Below are positions 1 to 11,591 of a DNA stretch of 64,000 nucleotides, in pieces. A program made the position numbers and the translations under genes. A model generated the notes under the pieces. That model was not told where the DNA came from and ran no database searches. It worked only from the letters and a program-made list of their open reading frames with translations. Positions within the stretch are counted from its first letter, which is position 1; each line of letters begins with the position of its first letter. The DNA comes from Raphanus sativus. Its lineage: Eukaryota > Streptophyta > Magnoliopsida > Brassicales > Brassicaceae. The DNA lies in NCBI RefSeq assembly GCF_000801105.2, contig NC_079519.1, positions 7,872,668-7,936,667 of the forward strand. The letters are read 5' to 3'.

Positions 1-3000
1 TCTCCACAAGCAGAAGCCATTTGATCCATCACTCCACAAGGTGCTCCAACAACATAATTCTCCACCTTCTGGCAAAGCAAAGCCACGTCTCGCGGCGATA
101 TCTCAAGACCTGAAAAGGTTCAGCTCAAGTCATCAGGAATGAATGATCATCTACTAAGCGGAGAAGTTTGTGCACTAACCATGAGCAGCAGCGATAGCAG
201 ACATGGTAGCAACTTCAACTGAAGCAGAGGAAGATACTCCTTTGCCTTCAGGAACCGTCGACGAAACCTGAAAACGTTTTAGAGCTGAGTTAAGACTCAT
301 AGATACATTTCATACAGTTCATGAAACTCGGTAAAGTTTTGTTACCAGTATGCTAATGCTATCTTCAAAACGAACGTTCATCTCTCTCATTAGTACCAGA
401 ATCGTACCTGCAACATATGCTGCCCACCTAGAAAAAAACGGACTCAACAAATATTATTATATCATATTTATGATTATAATGATTCTTATTAGGTAACCAA
501 CTTTTGAGATGGATCCTTGGAAAAGTAATGGTAGGCTTTCTCATAAGATATTGGTTTCCCATCTTCTTCCATAAAATCAGACAAGTCCATGTCAAAAGTT
601 GGTCCTCTGTTGCTCAACTCCGATCCAAATGAAACCTGAAGTTTCAGAAACAAGTGTTAGACAAAGGAAAGGCAGTGTAGTGTCAGAATAAAACAGAACA
701 TACAATTTCAAGTATGGGAGTGTCTCTTGAATGATGTCTTGCTTCGGCGTGCTTCCATAGTTTCTGTTTGCTAGGATGATTCCTCTGGACAGCTGCATGG
801 CAAGCCTCCCTCGTTGGCATCTAACAAGTAATTAAAATAAAAAATAAAAAAATTCTGTTATAGATGAATAAAGAAGATGAATCTAAAAATTGGTCTTGAG
901 GAAGAGGGAAGTTAACCAGCAAGACAAGACTTCCAGAGTAATCAGCAATGCCTCCCATTACATCAAGTCTACCAGGTGCCCTCGCCACAACAATATCCTC
1001 CTGAATGGTCACATACAAACTTCATTCTGTTGTTCCTCAAACACACACGTCATCCAAATAATGGAAAACAAACAAACCTCCCAGTTGAAAAGTGCTGCTG
1101 CTGCTAAATGCTCTCTTTCTTGATGATGCCCTCCTATTTTAGCTAAAGTCGCCAAACTATCCAAGAAACTGATTGTATCTATAAGGCCATGGTGATTTCC
1201 ATGAAGAATTTCAAAGCCTTCTACAAACCTGTTAAACAAATAAATAAAAAAACACATACGAGGTGAAGACAAAAGATCCTAACCGAAAGATTCAAAGTGT
1301 ACAGTAAAACACACTTGGAGGAGTTCTGAGTCTGATCAACCAGAGGAGTCCCAGATTCGTCTCCAGAGACTTGATACCATTCTGGAACTGAAAGATCTCT
1401 CCCTGGAGCTCTCTGTAGCTGGAAGCCTAGTATTATTGCATCCTGGAGTCTCCTCGCCCCGCTAAGCTACATTATCAATGTTCTCCATCAGGTAAGTACC
1501 ATTAGATTGACATTACAAATGAATGGCAAACATATATAATATCTATTACTATCAGAATTTTCTTGCTTGTATTACTCACATTGAGCTTAGAACGTTTCTT
1601 CCCCATAGCAGTGTCTTGCAGTATTTTAGCTGCCACCTGTACTCAGAAACGAGCAGGAGTGATTACATCTTCAACAAGGGGAAGTTGTATCGTACTATGA
1701 AGAGTTTGTACTGTCTACCTCGCCACCATCAATGCCTCCGTCGTAACACGGTTTCAATGTAACAGCACGCTCGAGATAAGGGGCCCAACATCCAGCAAGA
1801 AGATCTCTTCTGATCATTTCAACTCCTCCTTGGTAATACTTTCATGTAAAAAAAATATATATATTCTCAAGAGAATGCAAAAACAACAACATATGCAGAT
1901 CAACTGTGTGTGCGTATTAATATATGCTCTCTCTCACCTCAAGCATCTTTCTCAAGAATGGTTCTTCATTGAAATAATCTCTTCGCACAAAAATGAAGGG
2001 TAACTTGCATGCAAGTGCTTCACTCACAGTTCCATATCCAATTTTTCCTGAAGTTCTAAGCTAATTAGCACAGTGTTATTGTGGTGAAAGACTCATAGAT
2101 AAAAGAGGAACCAATGATACCGAGCATGCAGTCTGAAGCAGCAATAACATCAGGAGTATAAACATCTTTTGGAAGTCCTATGAAATTTGGAGGAAGCTCC
2201 TGCTTCGCAGAAGCGCCACAAACCTATATATATATATATTGCAGGAAAATATTCATATGTTTATCTTATATCAAAAGAACTAATAAACCAGGAAAAAGTA
2301 ACATATATAAACTCAGAAATTAGTACCAGGCACAGCCAACCAGCTGGGAGATATTCTTCCTTCAGTTTCCAACCAGTTGGCTGCAAAAAATTACATCAGC
2401 AATATTAGAAAACTTCTTGCATGTTGAGGTTGAAAAGCTATACAAGAAAATGTGCTTACTTGACCACCGAAGTTAAAGATGAGTAGTTTCACATCGTCTG
2501 GAACTCCAAGCTCTCTCCTGACCTGTCAATGAGAAATTGGACTGCTTAATAAAATCATACAGAACACAAAGTCCGCTGTTAAAGAAAAATAAAAGTAACT
2601 CAAACCTCTTGTCTAGACTTATGCAATGGTCTCACAACAAGGGGAATATCAATAACATCACGGAAAGCAGGCACTGTAGAAAAAGATCAACATAGGTTTG
2701 TTTTGGTATTATTATGAGCGAAAGTTAAATGGAAAATATTTTTTGTTAGTCTCCAACAAGAACTTACTAGGACAGTGTCCGGGAAGGCGAATCAGAAACT
2801 CGCAATGCGAATAATCCTCAGCTATCTGCAGTAGTAGTAATCACCATTACCATTTAGAAGCCGATAAAAATCAAGAAAGATGATATCTAAGCTTACAAAT
2901 CAGTTTACCTGCCAAACAATGGACTGGTGATGATGTCCTGCTGCCATCACATATTCCGCATATATGAAGTCCCAACTGCAGTAATCACAGTTTCACAAAA

Positions 3001-3899
3001 CCATTAACTTTCTCTGACATGTATGTAAAATAACCACAGAACTTAAGGGATCAAGTGGTAGATCAGGTCAGAGGACTTCACAGTACCTGAAGTTGGTGAC
3101 GCAAACAGAGCGGATCCCGGCATTTGCAGCAGCACGGCAAGCGATGGGGACAACATCTGAGACCTGTTTTCACAATATTGTCTTTCTTGATTTTACTTTT
3201 TCTGAAACCCACACTCACACTCAGATATTATACAAAAGCTGAATGCGTTTCGGGATGTACCACAAGGTTGGCTTTGATTGACTTAAGCCACTCAACCTCT
3301 GCGGCTAAGATAGAGTCACGAGGTTCAACCGCAATCTCGCAATACTGCAAATTTGACCCCCAAAAAAAAAAAGAAGAAATATTCGATGAAGCTCTAAGAA
3401 CCTATGAATTAGGAGAAGGAAGATACATGTGAATTGGAAGAGACCTTCTCCAAGGAAGCACGACGGTCCACGGTTAAAGCATCAGATTGTACAGATCCAA
3501 TGTCCAATAGTACCTAAACATCACCTCCAGTAATAACATTTTCTTTAAAATAAAACTGGAGATCAATCTTCTGAGAATGTTAAATGAAAAAAGGAATTTA
3601 CATTTCGGATAAAGAGATTTGGAGAGTGGATCTCAGTGGTGAAAACAAACTCTGGAGCAGCAGAGACAACGTGAACTCTATGTCCAGACGAGATCAGATG
3701 CCGAACCACCTATATATATGTCCATTAATTATTACATGAAGACATAGATTCATTTATAGGCTTTCGAAAATGTTTTGATCCCGGACAAGAAAGAGAGATC
3801 GATCTTAACCTCAACGACACGAGTGGCGTGGCCAAAGCCATGACCAGTAACGTAGTAGGCGAAAACCAAAGGAGGCCGTGATGATTCAGACTCAGACAT
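1..3899 (-). CDS. L-arabinokinase-like GHMP kinase (At3g42850-type), 3' end cut by the window
   Basis: This gene encodes a two-domain sugar kinase: an N-terminal glycosyltransferase-like half followed by a GHMP (galactokinase-type) kinase half. In the family, Arabidopsis ARA1 phosphorylates L-arabinose for salvage. I read 22 exons with GT-AG borders, minus strand: 3810-3899, 3602-3709, 3445-3513, 3261-3344, 3087-3163, 2909-2975, 2768-2825, 2606-2673, 2460-2522, 2327-2380, 2121-2223, 1938-2047, 1719-1838, 1580-1635, 1315-1466, 1078-1228, 917-1000, 704-820, 498-635, 346-427, 180-267 and 1-109, which runs off the window. The start ATG at 3899 begins [20 protein letters not shown], containing the conserved [20 protein letters not shown] block. 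The galactokinase signature [18 protein letters not shown] lies at 917-1000 and the ATP-binding motif [14 protein letters not shown] at 180-267. It looks intact. The adjacent zinc-knuckle gene points to the At3g42850 lineage rather than ARA1 (At4g16130). Substrate is inferred from the family. Confidence 0.9.
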
Positions 3900-4489
3900 T
3901 GGAGCTGTTTGAAGCAGAGTGGGCATTGCAAAGATGTCTTGTTAAATTGATGAATCTTTTTACTGTTGATTTTTTAAAAGAAATTGGTACAAAAAGGTTT
4001 TTGTTGTTTAGCCGTAAACGGAGAGATCGAGGAGATGAGAAGATAAAGCGAAATGGATTTTCGGAGAGAGAGTTGTAGTAGTAGTAAGCGTTACCTAAGC
4101 TAAATCTGGAGTCTACCGATCTGTTCTAACAACCTATCCCCTTCTATGTCCCCCTTACGTGTTGCAGAGGAATGCTGTACTCTCTCTTTGCTAGCTTCCA
4201 ATTTCTATTTTTTTCTTATATTTCTATTTTTAGAATTTTCAGAGATATGTATTATATTTTACTATAATTAATTATTTTCTTCCATACTAATTTATTGGTG
4301 AATAGATTTTACTGAATTTGGAAATTCAGTCAAAATGTTGTGTTAATCATTGATTTTCAAATCCTTATTAACATTCTCTGTTTTCAGTTATTAATTTTCA
4401 ACTCTTTACTAACATATGTGACAGAATTGATGCGCAGTACCAATTTTTTTTTAACAGATTAAACCACCACAAAAAAAAACAAATGCGAC
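3900..4489. other. 5' leader and promoter side of the kinase gene
   Basis: AT-rich DNA upstream of the kinase start codon. It should hold the leader and promoter of that minus-strand gene. I see no other gene here. Confidence 0.5.
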
Positions 4490-5033
4490 AAGGTAGTTTG
4501 GTTCGGTTATCTCGTTTGCCGGTTTCTTCTTCTGTTACAGAGGATCTCCGGCTTCTTTCTTTGGATGTGGAGCTTATGCTCTTTGATCATCTCGTCGTTT
4601 GGAAGTCGTCAGGTAAAAGAAAGGTCTTCTCTGAGACTTCCTTGGAGTTCCAGTTCGGTTTGGCTCAGGGCTCCTATTGTGGGTTAGTGTGGGTTGGTGC
4701 ATTAATAAGAGTCTTGCGTTTGGTCTCCATCAATAATTACGACTTGGGAAGGTGGTGTTCCTTCATGTCCTCCTTATCCCGTTTGTTCTTAGCCTTTTAG
4801 TTGCTGTTTGTGGTTAGATCTGAACTGTATTTTTAAGGTATTAGCTTGTATGACTGTTTATAGTTTCTGGGGACTTGTTCTTTGTCCGCCGGCTTAGTCT
4901 CTAGGGAAGTTGTATTCCGCTAGCTGTTGTCTCCGGGGGCTTTGTAGGCTCGCTGGCTTTGTTATTCTACCTTGTAATGTTGTTATGAATCAATGAATTT
5001 CACCGAGGAGAAAAAAAAAAAAGGTAGTTTGGT
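4490..5033 (+). mobile_element. 5'-truncated LINE-type retroposon with 13-bp target site duplication
   Basis: The insert at 4503-5020 ends in a poly(A) run and is flanked by perfect direct repeats aaggtagtttggt at 4490-4502 and 5021-5033. This is the signature of target-primed reverse transcription. The interior is GC-richer than its surroundings, and the end (aatcaatgaatttcacc then A-rich) resembles the 3' ends of Brassicaceae LINEs. A chance open frame of 105 codons crosses the left repeat and is not a gene. A processed copy of an mRNA is the alternative. Confidence 0.8.
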
Positions 5034-5235
5034 GCAGTAGTTCTGAAGACCCATCAACTCCTAACACTTAAACTTTAAACATATACTAAGAAAGAGTCAT
5101 AGGATGGAAGACAAAACAAAGGTTTCGAAATTTTGGACACGACCATGAGACATGACAAAAGTTGTCGTTAACTACACTAGATATACCCTAAGAGTTGTAG
5201 ATCACAGATCAGATTCGGAGCTTAGAAAGCCTGAC

Positions 5236-7127
5236 CTAGTACTGCCTCTGCCTTTTGCCTGTAACGCCTGTGGATTGAACAGCCACAGTGCAATCTCTTG
5301 CCCAGTGTCCTGGTTTTCCGCATTTGTAACATTCTCCACCCGAGGTCGCAGGCTTTCCTTGCCCTGATGATTGAAACTGTTGATTACCAGATTGACCGGT
5401 GCAGTCTCTCGCCCAATGTCCTTGCTTCCCGCATTTGTAACACTCTCCGCCTGAAGTGGAGGACTTCACTTGCCCTGATTCAGACTTCAGATTACCAGAT
5501 TGAGCAGGGCAGTCTCTCGCCCAGTGTCCTTCTTTCCCACACTTATAACACTCTCCAGCTGCAGAGGAAGGCTTTGCCAGTCCCGTTTCATACGGCGGAT
5601 TACCAGACGGAGCAGTGCAGTCTCTTGCCCAATGCCCTTCCTTCCCACACTTATAACATTGTCCAGCTGCAGAGGAAGGCTGTACTGGTCCCGTTTCATA
5701 AGGCGGATTACCAGACTGAGCAGTGCAGTCTCTCGCCCAATGCCCTTCCTTCCCGCACTTAAAACAGGGTGTGCCACTGCCTGTTTTCGCAGTTTGATAT
5801 CCTCTGTTATCTGATTCACTTAAGCTGTTGTTATTGGTAAAGCTATAAGTTGTAGACGATTTGACTGCGTCATCATTGCACCATTTGAAGAAACCACAGG
5901 AGCCCTGAGATTGAGAGGAAGCCATATTAGATTACACAGACAGTAAGAGCAAAGCAAGATACTACCACTAATGTTTTACTTACTCCAGTTGATTGTTCTA
6001 GACACTAATTATAAGCCACGAATCTACAAACTCATTTTGTCTTTGCTAACATAGTTGTATATCAAGTTGTCACTCTGTCTCCATCTAAACATGAAAAAAG
6101 CTACGAATCTACCGTTTCCAGCTTATTTTGATAAACTAAGTGCACAGAGTTTTTAGGTATACCTGTTGCAAAATAAGTAAACCTGACTATACTTGGTTAT
6201 ATGTATGTCAATGCAATGGTATAAAATGGAAAATAAGAGCCAGCACTTAATCAGGAAGAAGGATAATACGAAGCTCTGTCAGAAACGCAAAATGGACTCA
6301 CCAAATCAGAATCCAGAAGCAGAAACCACAGAAAGATTACAACAGTCAATTGATAATAGATAATATAATAGCAAGCATAGAAACTTAAAATATAACATAC
6401 CTCAAAAACAGGACAGCGATAGAACTGCCTTCCAATGTTCTCCCCAGTTTTAGCAGTGAGAACACGGCACAATCCAGCACCACACGGGCACTGGAGATCA
6501 GGGAACTTGGATTCGTTACTGTTCCCATAACTATGCTGAGCTCCGGAGGACTGAACAGCATCACACCACTGGAAAAACCCACAACCTCCGTGTTCCTAGT
6601 AAAACAAGCTTTATATCAATCCCCACACTATTTTCTACAAATAAGTAAAAAGAAGCCACGTGTCTAATCTTATTCAATGAGAGATACTAGTCTCACTGAC
6701 ATTTCATCGAACACCTAGGGAGCATAAATGATTTAACCTCTCTATTAGGGCATTTGTAGAATTTTCGGCCTGGGTTCTTCTGCGTGTTCGACGTCAGAAT
6801 CGAACACACACCGTTTCCACAGGGACAGTCTTTCTCCGGGAAGTCCTGCTCACCGGCCTCCGATCCGTAGTTTCCAGCAGCCGGGTTCGAGTTCACGCCT
6901 TGAAAACCGCCGCGGGATTTGGAGGCGGGATTGAGCGGATTCATCTGCCAATGCTCGCTTTTGCTTCCCTTTAGAGCCGCCATGTAGGGTCCCTCAGGGA
7001 CGGGAGCGGCGACCTTAGGGCGTTTCGCCGCCGACGCCGCTTCTGCTTCCGCTTCGATTGCGGCGAGTTCGAGGAGGAAATCATCGGATTCGTCGAGCTC
7101 TTCGACCTGGATCGTGCTTTTCTCCAT
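5236..7127 (-). CDS. GRF plus CCHC zinc-knuckle protein (At3g42860-type)
   Basis: Predicted nucleic-acid-binding protein of 417 residues from three in-phase exons: 6738-7127, 6401-6595 and 5236-5904. The ATG at 7127 begins [19 protein letters not shown]. An upstream in-frame GTG at 7154 is not a plant start. After an acidic N-terminus come two GRF zinc fingers (CPCGNGVC...FYKCP...CGFFQWC and CPCGAGLC...FYRCP...CGFFKWC), each split across an intron. Then come five CCHC zinc knuckles of the form C-x2-CGK-x-GHWARDC, separated by Ser/Gly/Pro-rich linkers. GRF fingers bind single-stranded nucleic acid in other proteins; the exact role here is unknown. The first two knuckle units are nearly identical at the DNA level, so the array has changed recently by tandem duplication. 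Confidence 0.9.
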
Positions 7128-9771
7128 TTCGTCTTCTCGATCGATCAATAACACTCGACAAACTTGTTTGCTGCGTATCTTTCTTTAGTGCTTAGGGATT
7201 TTCCCGGGTTTTATCGCCCGCTTCCCCCTTTATTTTTGATTTCTGCATTACAATGAAACTCATACTAGCAAATATTAAAATGTTTTTGGACGAACGAACA
7301 TGTCTTCAAGCCAAGCCCATTTACTTCAGGCCCAAAACTATCTTTGATTACTCAGGTTAGATGAGAAATAGTAAACTAGTTTTTAAACCAACATGTAAAT
7401 GGTTTTTCATTGTTGGACTTCAAAAAGAGTTTTCAAAGAACTCAAGTTTTTCTTCTTCTTCTTATAATGCTAAAATATTATTATGAGAAAATGGTAGAAA
7501 ATTATCCGAGTTCAAAGCCACCTGCTGTTGAGAAAGAGATGGTAAATATAAATAAATCATTATTTTATAGAATTAGGAACTTATATTTTAAATTAAAATT
7601 TATATTATAAAATTATATAATATAAATAAAACAAAAATACATATAATCCACATAATATTATATTAATTAGCGTACTTCACAAAACTTCATTGTTCTATGT
7701 TAATAGTTTTATTTTATATATATTTTGAAAGTGGAGCTTGTGAAGTGAAAACCACATCAATATAGAATTTTTCTTTTTAAATATGATAAGTTGGCATATT
7801 ACTTTTCAAAAATACAATCAATTAAAAATATCGTAACATTTGGATGTATAGTTCAATGGTTATTGTTTTAGGGTTTATTATTTAAAAGGTGGGATTGAGT
7901 TTATAAACTTCTATATATATTTTATAAATTATTTTTAAACATTTATAGAATTATAAGAGTTAGTTTATTTTTATTATAAATTAAGGTATATAGAAAATAG
8001 TTATATTTTAAAGATAAATTTTGAAATTGGTATCAAAATTGTGGTTAAATTTAAAAAGATTATATTTGAAGTGAATTCAAGAAGGGTTGAGATTTGTTCC
8101 CAAAAAAAGATTGTGCGTGAACGGAATCTAATATTTCGATGATTGTTTATAATTCTACGGTATATAATAAGAAATCCAACTAGATCATATGTATTTATTA
8201 TATAATATAGAAAATCTAATATTTCGATGATTGTTTACCTGTTTTTTCTGCTTCGCGGTTGTTTTGTGTCAGATAGTTGGTTCGGTGACCATTATTGTAC
8301 CATTGCTTACGTAGATTTGTGACTATGATCGGCGATCGGCGCAGCCTATATCTCTTAGGCGTCTGTTTCTTATGTGTGCTGAGGGACTACTCAATTGACT
8401 GGGTCGGATTTCTTATGTTTGAATTTTGTGACCCTTTTTGTTAGTAAGCATACCATTTATACATGCTTCTTCCTCTCTTAAAAGGGTCATTAGTTATACA
8501 GAGTTTACCTACTTGAAGAAAGCAAATACAAACACAAAAGGTACACAGGAGTGTAAAAACAGACACATGCGAAAGAAGATCGAGTAAATGCTTACTAAGT
8601 TGTATGATACATACTCTGGCAAGAAATGAAGTGTAGATTGCACAATTCAACAAGCAAGCCGACTCACCTTCTTTTTTTTTCTTGAACACAAACCAACTCA
8701 CCTTCTGATTAGAAAAAAAAATTCATATGAAGTCTTTAACCTAGTTTCCAACTACCAATAATCTATATAAAGAGAACATAAACCGAACAGAAGATAGTTT
8801 AGTAGAATGGAGTTTGGCGGCTAGAGATTAATGTCATAATACCAAATGACCCGACTTTATGACATCTCCAAAGATTAACATCATTTTTTCCATCAGATGT
8901 AAACTCAAAAATGAATGTGTATTTTATCCTAATGGTTTCCCTCATTTCTTTTCTCAAAAATAATATTTTATTATTAATACTTACTTTAATTCTATAATAG
9001 TACTTATTATTTAAAAAGCTTACAAATGTACTCAAAACATAATTTTATTTTAACTTAATATTTATTATATACATAAATTTAATTTGCAAAAGAATATAAA
9101 ATGATTTATATAAACTTATAATTGTATTATGAAAATATTAATAATTTTGTCAAAGTGTTGAAAATAAAATTATCAAATTTTTTAGATACAAAACAAAATT
9201 GTAGAAAAGTTTACGGATTATATTGCAAATAAAAAAAAAATTCTAACACCAAATTGAGATTGTGAATATTGCTCCTTAAATTTAAGGGAATACTATTCAC
9301 AAAATTTTTTCTTCTCGAAATGATATACCATTAGAGAATATTTTCTCTCATCTTTTTATGTTTTCCCTCAAAATAATAGACCATTAGAAATAATCTTAAA
9401 GATAAATAAAACATAGTATCTTTTACTAACTGTTCATGCTTGTATGCTATTTATTCTCGTTTCCATAATGCCAACAAAGTACATGCACAAAATTATCTTA
9501 ACAATTATTAAAAAAATATGATTTACTCGAAATCCGCTACAGCTGTATTATTAGAGGCATATCTAAAATTTAAGAAAACCTGTAAACTGATCTCACAAAA
9601 GAAATTCACCTTTTGTTCAAATTATATTATATCAAAGAACTATGGAAGTTAGAAATGGTCAGGAATATCATAAAATGAAAAATAAGCTAAACATTAAAAT
9701 AGGATAGAGGAAGTACTAATTAACATGTGGAAAATATCAAACACTTCAATACAAATAAATATGAATAAAAA
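7128..9771. other. Intergenic, AT-rich; candidate synteny junction
   Basis: The leader and promoter of the zinc-knuckle gene lie at the left end. The rest is AT-rich with no convincing gene. A perfect 25-bp direct repeat occurs at 8125-8149 and 8213-8237, around a 63-bp AT-rich spacer. In Arabidopsis the genes on the two sides lie on different chromosomes. Confidence 0.5.
8662..8706 (-). mobile_element. Micro-retroposon scar, poly(T) first
   Basis: An 11-bp direct repeat actcaccttct at 8662-8672 and 8696-8706 flanks a 23-bp insert (8673-8695). Read on the minus strand, the insert ends TTCAAG followed by A8. Confidence 0.6.
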
Positions 9772-10851
9772 TTAATAAAAGAACTGCTTCTTAAATATGA
9801 AGGTACATGATTTTCCAATAGGGAAGCTAGAGTCATTGTAACCTCTACTTCCTCTCTTGTTGGAATAACCAGGATAATGATTTAAGCAAAACTCGATCTC
9901 ACTGACCAAATCTAAACCTTCTTTCTCACCGAGAGCTTTTAGCTTCCACTCGCTAAATGGATATTCAGTCTTATGAACCACATGAATCTCTCCTCCCTTG
10001 TCTTCGTCCTTCACCAACATTCTTGCACTCTTCATAAAACCTCTTAAAAGTTCTTGATGCCTCCTGAAACAACCCAAAATGTATTTTCTTTCCCTCTCTA
10101 TTTTAAAAAATAAAATAAAAAATACCAACGAGAACAGAATAGAATAAATAAGGAAGACAATAATTAGTAAAGTTACTCGATCGTACATGATTGTTTTGAT
10201 TTCGTGCTCGCGACCATAATCGAATCCAGCGTGAGGGAAATTGAAAATGACTCTATCGTATGTGGCAGAACCACCAAGGTTAGGCTTTATGGTCATAGAG
10301 TGGACGTTAACCCCAAAGACCACATTACACCCGAGTCTCTCCAACTCTTCTACATTTGCCTTCCCATTATTGTAATTACGCTCTAGCTCTAGCTCCGCTA
10401 CAAAGTTCATTATTCAAAATTAATCAACAATTATGATAGGATCAATGAAGTCTTGTGACTCATGTACCTTGTAGACCAACATGTTTAGTGTTGAAGAAAT
10501 TTAAAAGGAAGCATAAGCTAATCTATGTAACTTGTGTAAAACTGGTGGGAGGCTAGCTAGTAACATAGTTTTCAAGATTGATGAATCTTTCAACCACTAG
10601 ACTGTTTGCAAAAATAGAAACCATAGAATCAAAAGGGTATCTATCTATTAGGTCATAACAATAACCAAACTAAGATAATTAATATTAGCTACTGATCTAC
10701 CTTGAGAATCGAGAGTGGTAGCAATGAGGTTTGTTGCTGAACCGAAGGCTCTTGCTAGAGACAGAGAAAAGGAGAAGTCTCCTTCCCCAACCAAAAGTAT
10801 CTTTTGTTTGTTATTGTAATGTTTTATCCTTTTAGTTTCTTGGACTTCCAT
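9772..10851 (-). CDS. DUF2431 / BMT5-like Rossmann methyltransferase domain protein
   Basis: A small protein of 217 residues from three exons: 10701-10851, 10187-10397 and 9772-10063. The start at 10851 gives MEVQETKRIKHYNNKQKILL. The S-adenosylmethionine-binding loop LLVGEGDFSFSLSLA follows at about residues 20-34, and the conserved YDRVIFNFPHAGFDYG block lies in exon 2. Exon 3 carries the family's C-terminal GEIHVVHKT and PGYSNKRG segments. Family: DUF2431, related to yeast BMT5, which makes m3U in 25S rRNA. Whether this short plant form methylates rRNA is inference. Counterparts in Arabidopsis include At5g56060, At5g56075 and At4g26485. A broken tandem copy lies just upstream. Confidence 0.85.
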
Positions 10852-11084
10852 TTCATTTGTACGAAATTTTGTTTCTCACACCATATTATTTATGGATGCA
10901 TGGGTCAAAGAAGACTTAAATGTTTGGTTTGTTTACGATATTAGTTTTGGCTCCTCGAACTTTGTGAGTATTTATGTAATTTGAAAGCATTAAATTATTC
11001 TGTTAATTTATCCTTTTGAAGACAAGAAGAAGCAAGCTTCTAATTTGACTAGAGTATATGATCCTCGCTGCATAAGGAAAACTA

Positions 11085-11585
11085 AAAATGATTCTATCAT
11101 ATATATAGATTCGCTATGATCTGTGTCCATGGAATGGAGTGCACCTTAAAACCGTGAACCACGGTGCACCCACGTCGCTCCAACTCTTCTAAGTTATACT
11201 CGGCATCCTTGTACTACCGCTCTAACTCCTCTACAACAAGGATGATTGTTCTCAACGCAATCTTACATGTTTACAATACCCTAATTATTATCAAAAATAT
11301 TGAAATTGAAACGGAAACAATGATGGTCTCAACTTCTCAAGCCTCGAAGACGGTACGTCCACACTAAGGTTTCTCATTTATAAATCGTATATAGCACTGT
11401 GTATTTTACACCTCGAGTCCTTGAGTATCAAGAGAAGTTGCAGTTATATTAGTAGCTAGAGATGTTGCTTTGGCTAGACATAAAGAAAATGAGAAGTCTC
11501 CTTCACCGACGAGAAGCCTTTAAGTTGCTGTTTAATTCAATGACTACAGTATTTAGTATTTGAAACCTCCATTTCATCTTCATGC
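11085..11585 (-). pseudogene. Degenerate tandem copy of the DUF2431 gene
   Basis: The minus strand carries remnants of two exons of the neighbouring gene in the same order. The 11405-11585 part aligns with exon 1, including a decayed GEGDFSF loop, and 11085-11250 aligns with exon 2. After the initial ATGGAGGT the frame hits a TGA within about 12 codons, and further frameshifts follow. No part homologous to exon 3 is recognisable. It is a tandem duplicate that lost function. Confidence 0.75.
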
Positions 11586-11591
11586 TTTTGC

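Noticed and set aside
1..3899. Assignment as ARA1 itself (At4g16130)
   Set aside because: The linker before the GHMP domain differs and the neighbouring zinc-knuckle gene points to the At3g42850 paralogue.
4483..4800. Open frame of 105 codons
   Set aside because: It starts outside and runs into a retroposon insert with target duplications; no domain is recognisable.
5298..5819. Several other open frames across the zinc-knuckle exon, both strands
   Set aside because: They are shadows of a repetitive coding exon; only the 5236-5904 frame gives CCHC motifs.
7128..7154. Start of the zinc-knuckle protein at 7154
   Set aside because: The codon is GTG; the first ATG in frame is at 7127 and begins a sensible N-terminus.
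8125..8237. 25-bp direct repeat as a transposon target duplication
   Set aside because: The 63-bp spacer has no terminal repeats or poly(A), and 25 bp is too long for known target duplications.
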